From the NCBI GenBank assembly GCA_029055565.1, contig JAIDCZ010000005.1:1-64000 (forward strand): DNA of 64,000 nucleotides. Reading direction: 5' to 3'. A program made the translations under genes and the position numbers. The notes under the pieces are model-generated. The model saw only the letters and a list, made by a program, of their open reading frames with translations, had not been told where the DNA came from and did not search any database. Shown in pieces: positions 63,457 through 64,000 of the stretch. The stretch comes from Clostridiales bacterium (GTDB lineage Bacteria > Bacillota > Clostridia > Christensenellales > Pumilibacteraceae). How positions within the stretch are numbered: the stretch's first letter is position 1; every line of letters begins with the position of its first letter.

Positions 63457-64000
63457 TTATTTAAGGTTTTCGGGATTCAATCCGAGCAGTTCTTTTATTA
63501 CGAACCTACCGTTGTCGCGGATAAGAACGTCGTCAAAGTAGATTTGTCCGCCGCCGACTTCGGGTGTCTGGCGCAAAACCAAGTCCCAATGCACTGCGGA
63601 AATATTGCCGTTGTACGCGTCGTCGTAACAGCACCCCGGCGTGAAGTGAATGGAACCGGAAATCTTTTCGTCAAACAGAATGTCGCAAATGGCGTCCGTT
63701 ATATACGGATTGACGCCTATAGCAAACTCGCCCACGTACCGCGCGCCGTCGTCGGTATTGAAAATATCCTCCGACTTTTCGGTGTTGGAGCTTTCCGCCT
63801 TGACGATTTTTCCGTCCTTAAAGGTAAGCCGTACCCAGTCGAACTTGCAACCGTTGTACACGGTGGGCGTATTGTACGTGATTACGCCGTTTACCGAATT
63901 TTTGACCGGTGCGGTGTACACCTCGCCGTCGGGAATATTGCAAAGCCCAGCGCACTTGACGGCGGGAATATCCTTAATGGAGAAGGTAAGATCGGTGTCC
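63457..64000 (-). CDS. Aminopeptidase, M29 family (3' part)
   Basis: The open frame continues to the right edge (about 181 codons seen, 5' end missing). [57 protein letters not shown] and [16 protein letters not shown] match the C-terminal half of M29 (AmpS/PepS-type) aminopeptidases, including the Glu and His metal ligands in GEF and HFTPG/HWD. The metal site also needs residues upstream of the window. Confidence 0.9.
   Translation of the reverse strand, partial: DTDLTFSIKDIPAVKCAGLCNIPDGEVYTAPVKNSVNGVITYNTPTVYNGCKFDWVRLTFKDGKIVKAESSNTEKSEDIFNTDDGARYVGEFAIGVNPYITDAICDILFDEKISGSIHFTPGCCYDDAYNGNISAVHWDLVLRQTPEVGGGQIYFDDVLIRDNGRFVIKELLGLNPENLK

Overview
The window looks like a chromosome segment of an anaerobic, probably endospore-forming Firmicute of the class Clostridia. 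The pointers are a ger spore-germination gene set, a CotH-like lipoprotein, a Spo0A-type DNA-binding domain, a pyruvate:ferredoxin oxidoreductase, a threonyl-tRNA synthetase T-box, GGAGG-type ribosome binding sites and Firmicutes-type gene order (rpsO-pnp-ylxY-M16; rimO-pgsA-cinA-recA; ruvA-ruvB-queA-tgt). An uncultured gut lineage is my guess; there is no rRNA in the window to place it. Most genes are on the minus strand. No prophage, insertion sequence or CRISPR array was found.

Layout. 1-3.2 kb: plus-strand trio of a membrane-anchored PadR regulator, a tyrosine recombinase and a small unknown protein. 3.3-7.7 kb: minus-strand operon MarR, DegV, two 2-hydroxyacyl-CoA dehydratase-type proteins and their activating ATPase, from a strong promoter flanked by two palindromic operators. 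7.8-11.4 kb: thrS with its T-box, a TVP38-type membrane protein and rnhA. 11.5 kb: tRNA-Trp, then about 360 bp of non-coding DNA. 12-14.1 kb: a coiled-coil/patatin/DUF4234 operon divergent from an XRE regulator. 14.1-28.4 kb: a long minus-strand recombination, tRNA-modification and cell-cycle block (ruvC, YgjP-like peptidase, tgt, queA, ruvB, ruvA, recA, cinA, pgsA, rimO, ftsK). 28.6-33.9 kb: dUTPase, M16 peptidase, ylxY, pnp, rpsO. 34-42.2 kb: a PTS_EIIC_2 membrane protein and two giant surface lipoproteins. 42.5-45.3 kb: argG and argH (plus strand). 45.4-52.1 kb: stand-alone Spo0A-C-like protein, rpsU, gerC/gerB/gerA, gatA/gatC. 52.3-55.8 kb: pyruvate:ferredoxin oxidoreductase. 55.9-64 kb: DUF4097/DUF1700/PadR operon, small regulators and membrane proteins, CotH, GAPDH, and the 3' part of an M29 aminopeptidase that runs off the right edge.

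The most unusual feature is the intergenic DNA. Several families of long imperfect palindromes sit exactly at stop codons of minus-strand genes. Copies of the same family have unrelated but self-complementary outer arms, and one copy can be drawn as a tight cloverleaf. Heptameric TTCNNAA tracts also abut, and sometimes provide, stop codons. A second oddity is the patatin gene at 12.3-13.2 kb: it has no ATG, GTG or TTG in front of its glycine-rich loop, and it lies in the -1 frame of the upstream gene behind a run of eight A residues. I could not run alignments or folding programs; family calls rest on motifs recognised by eye.
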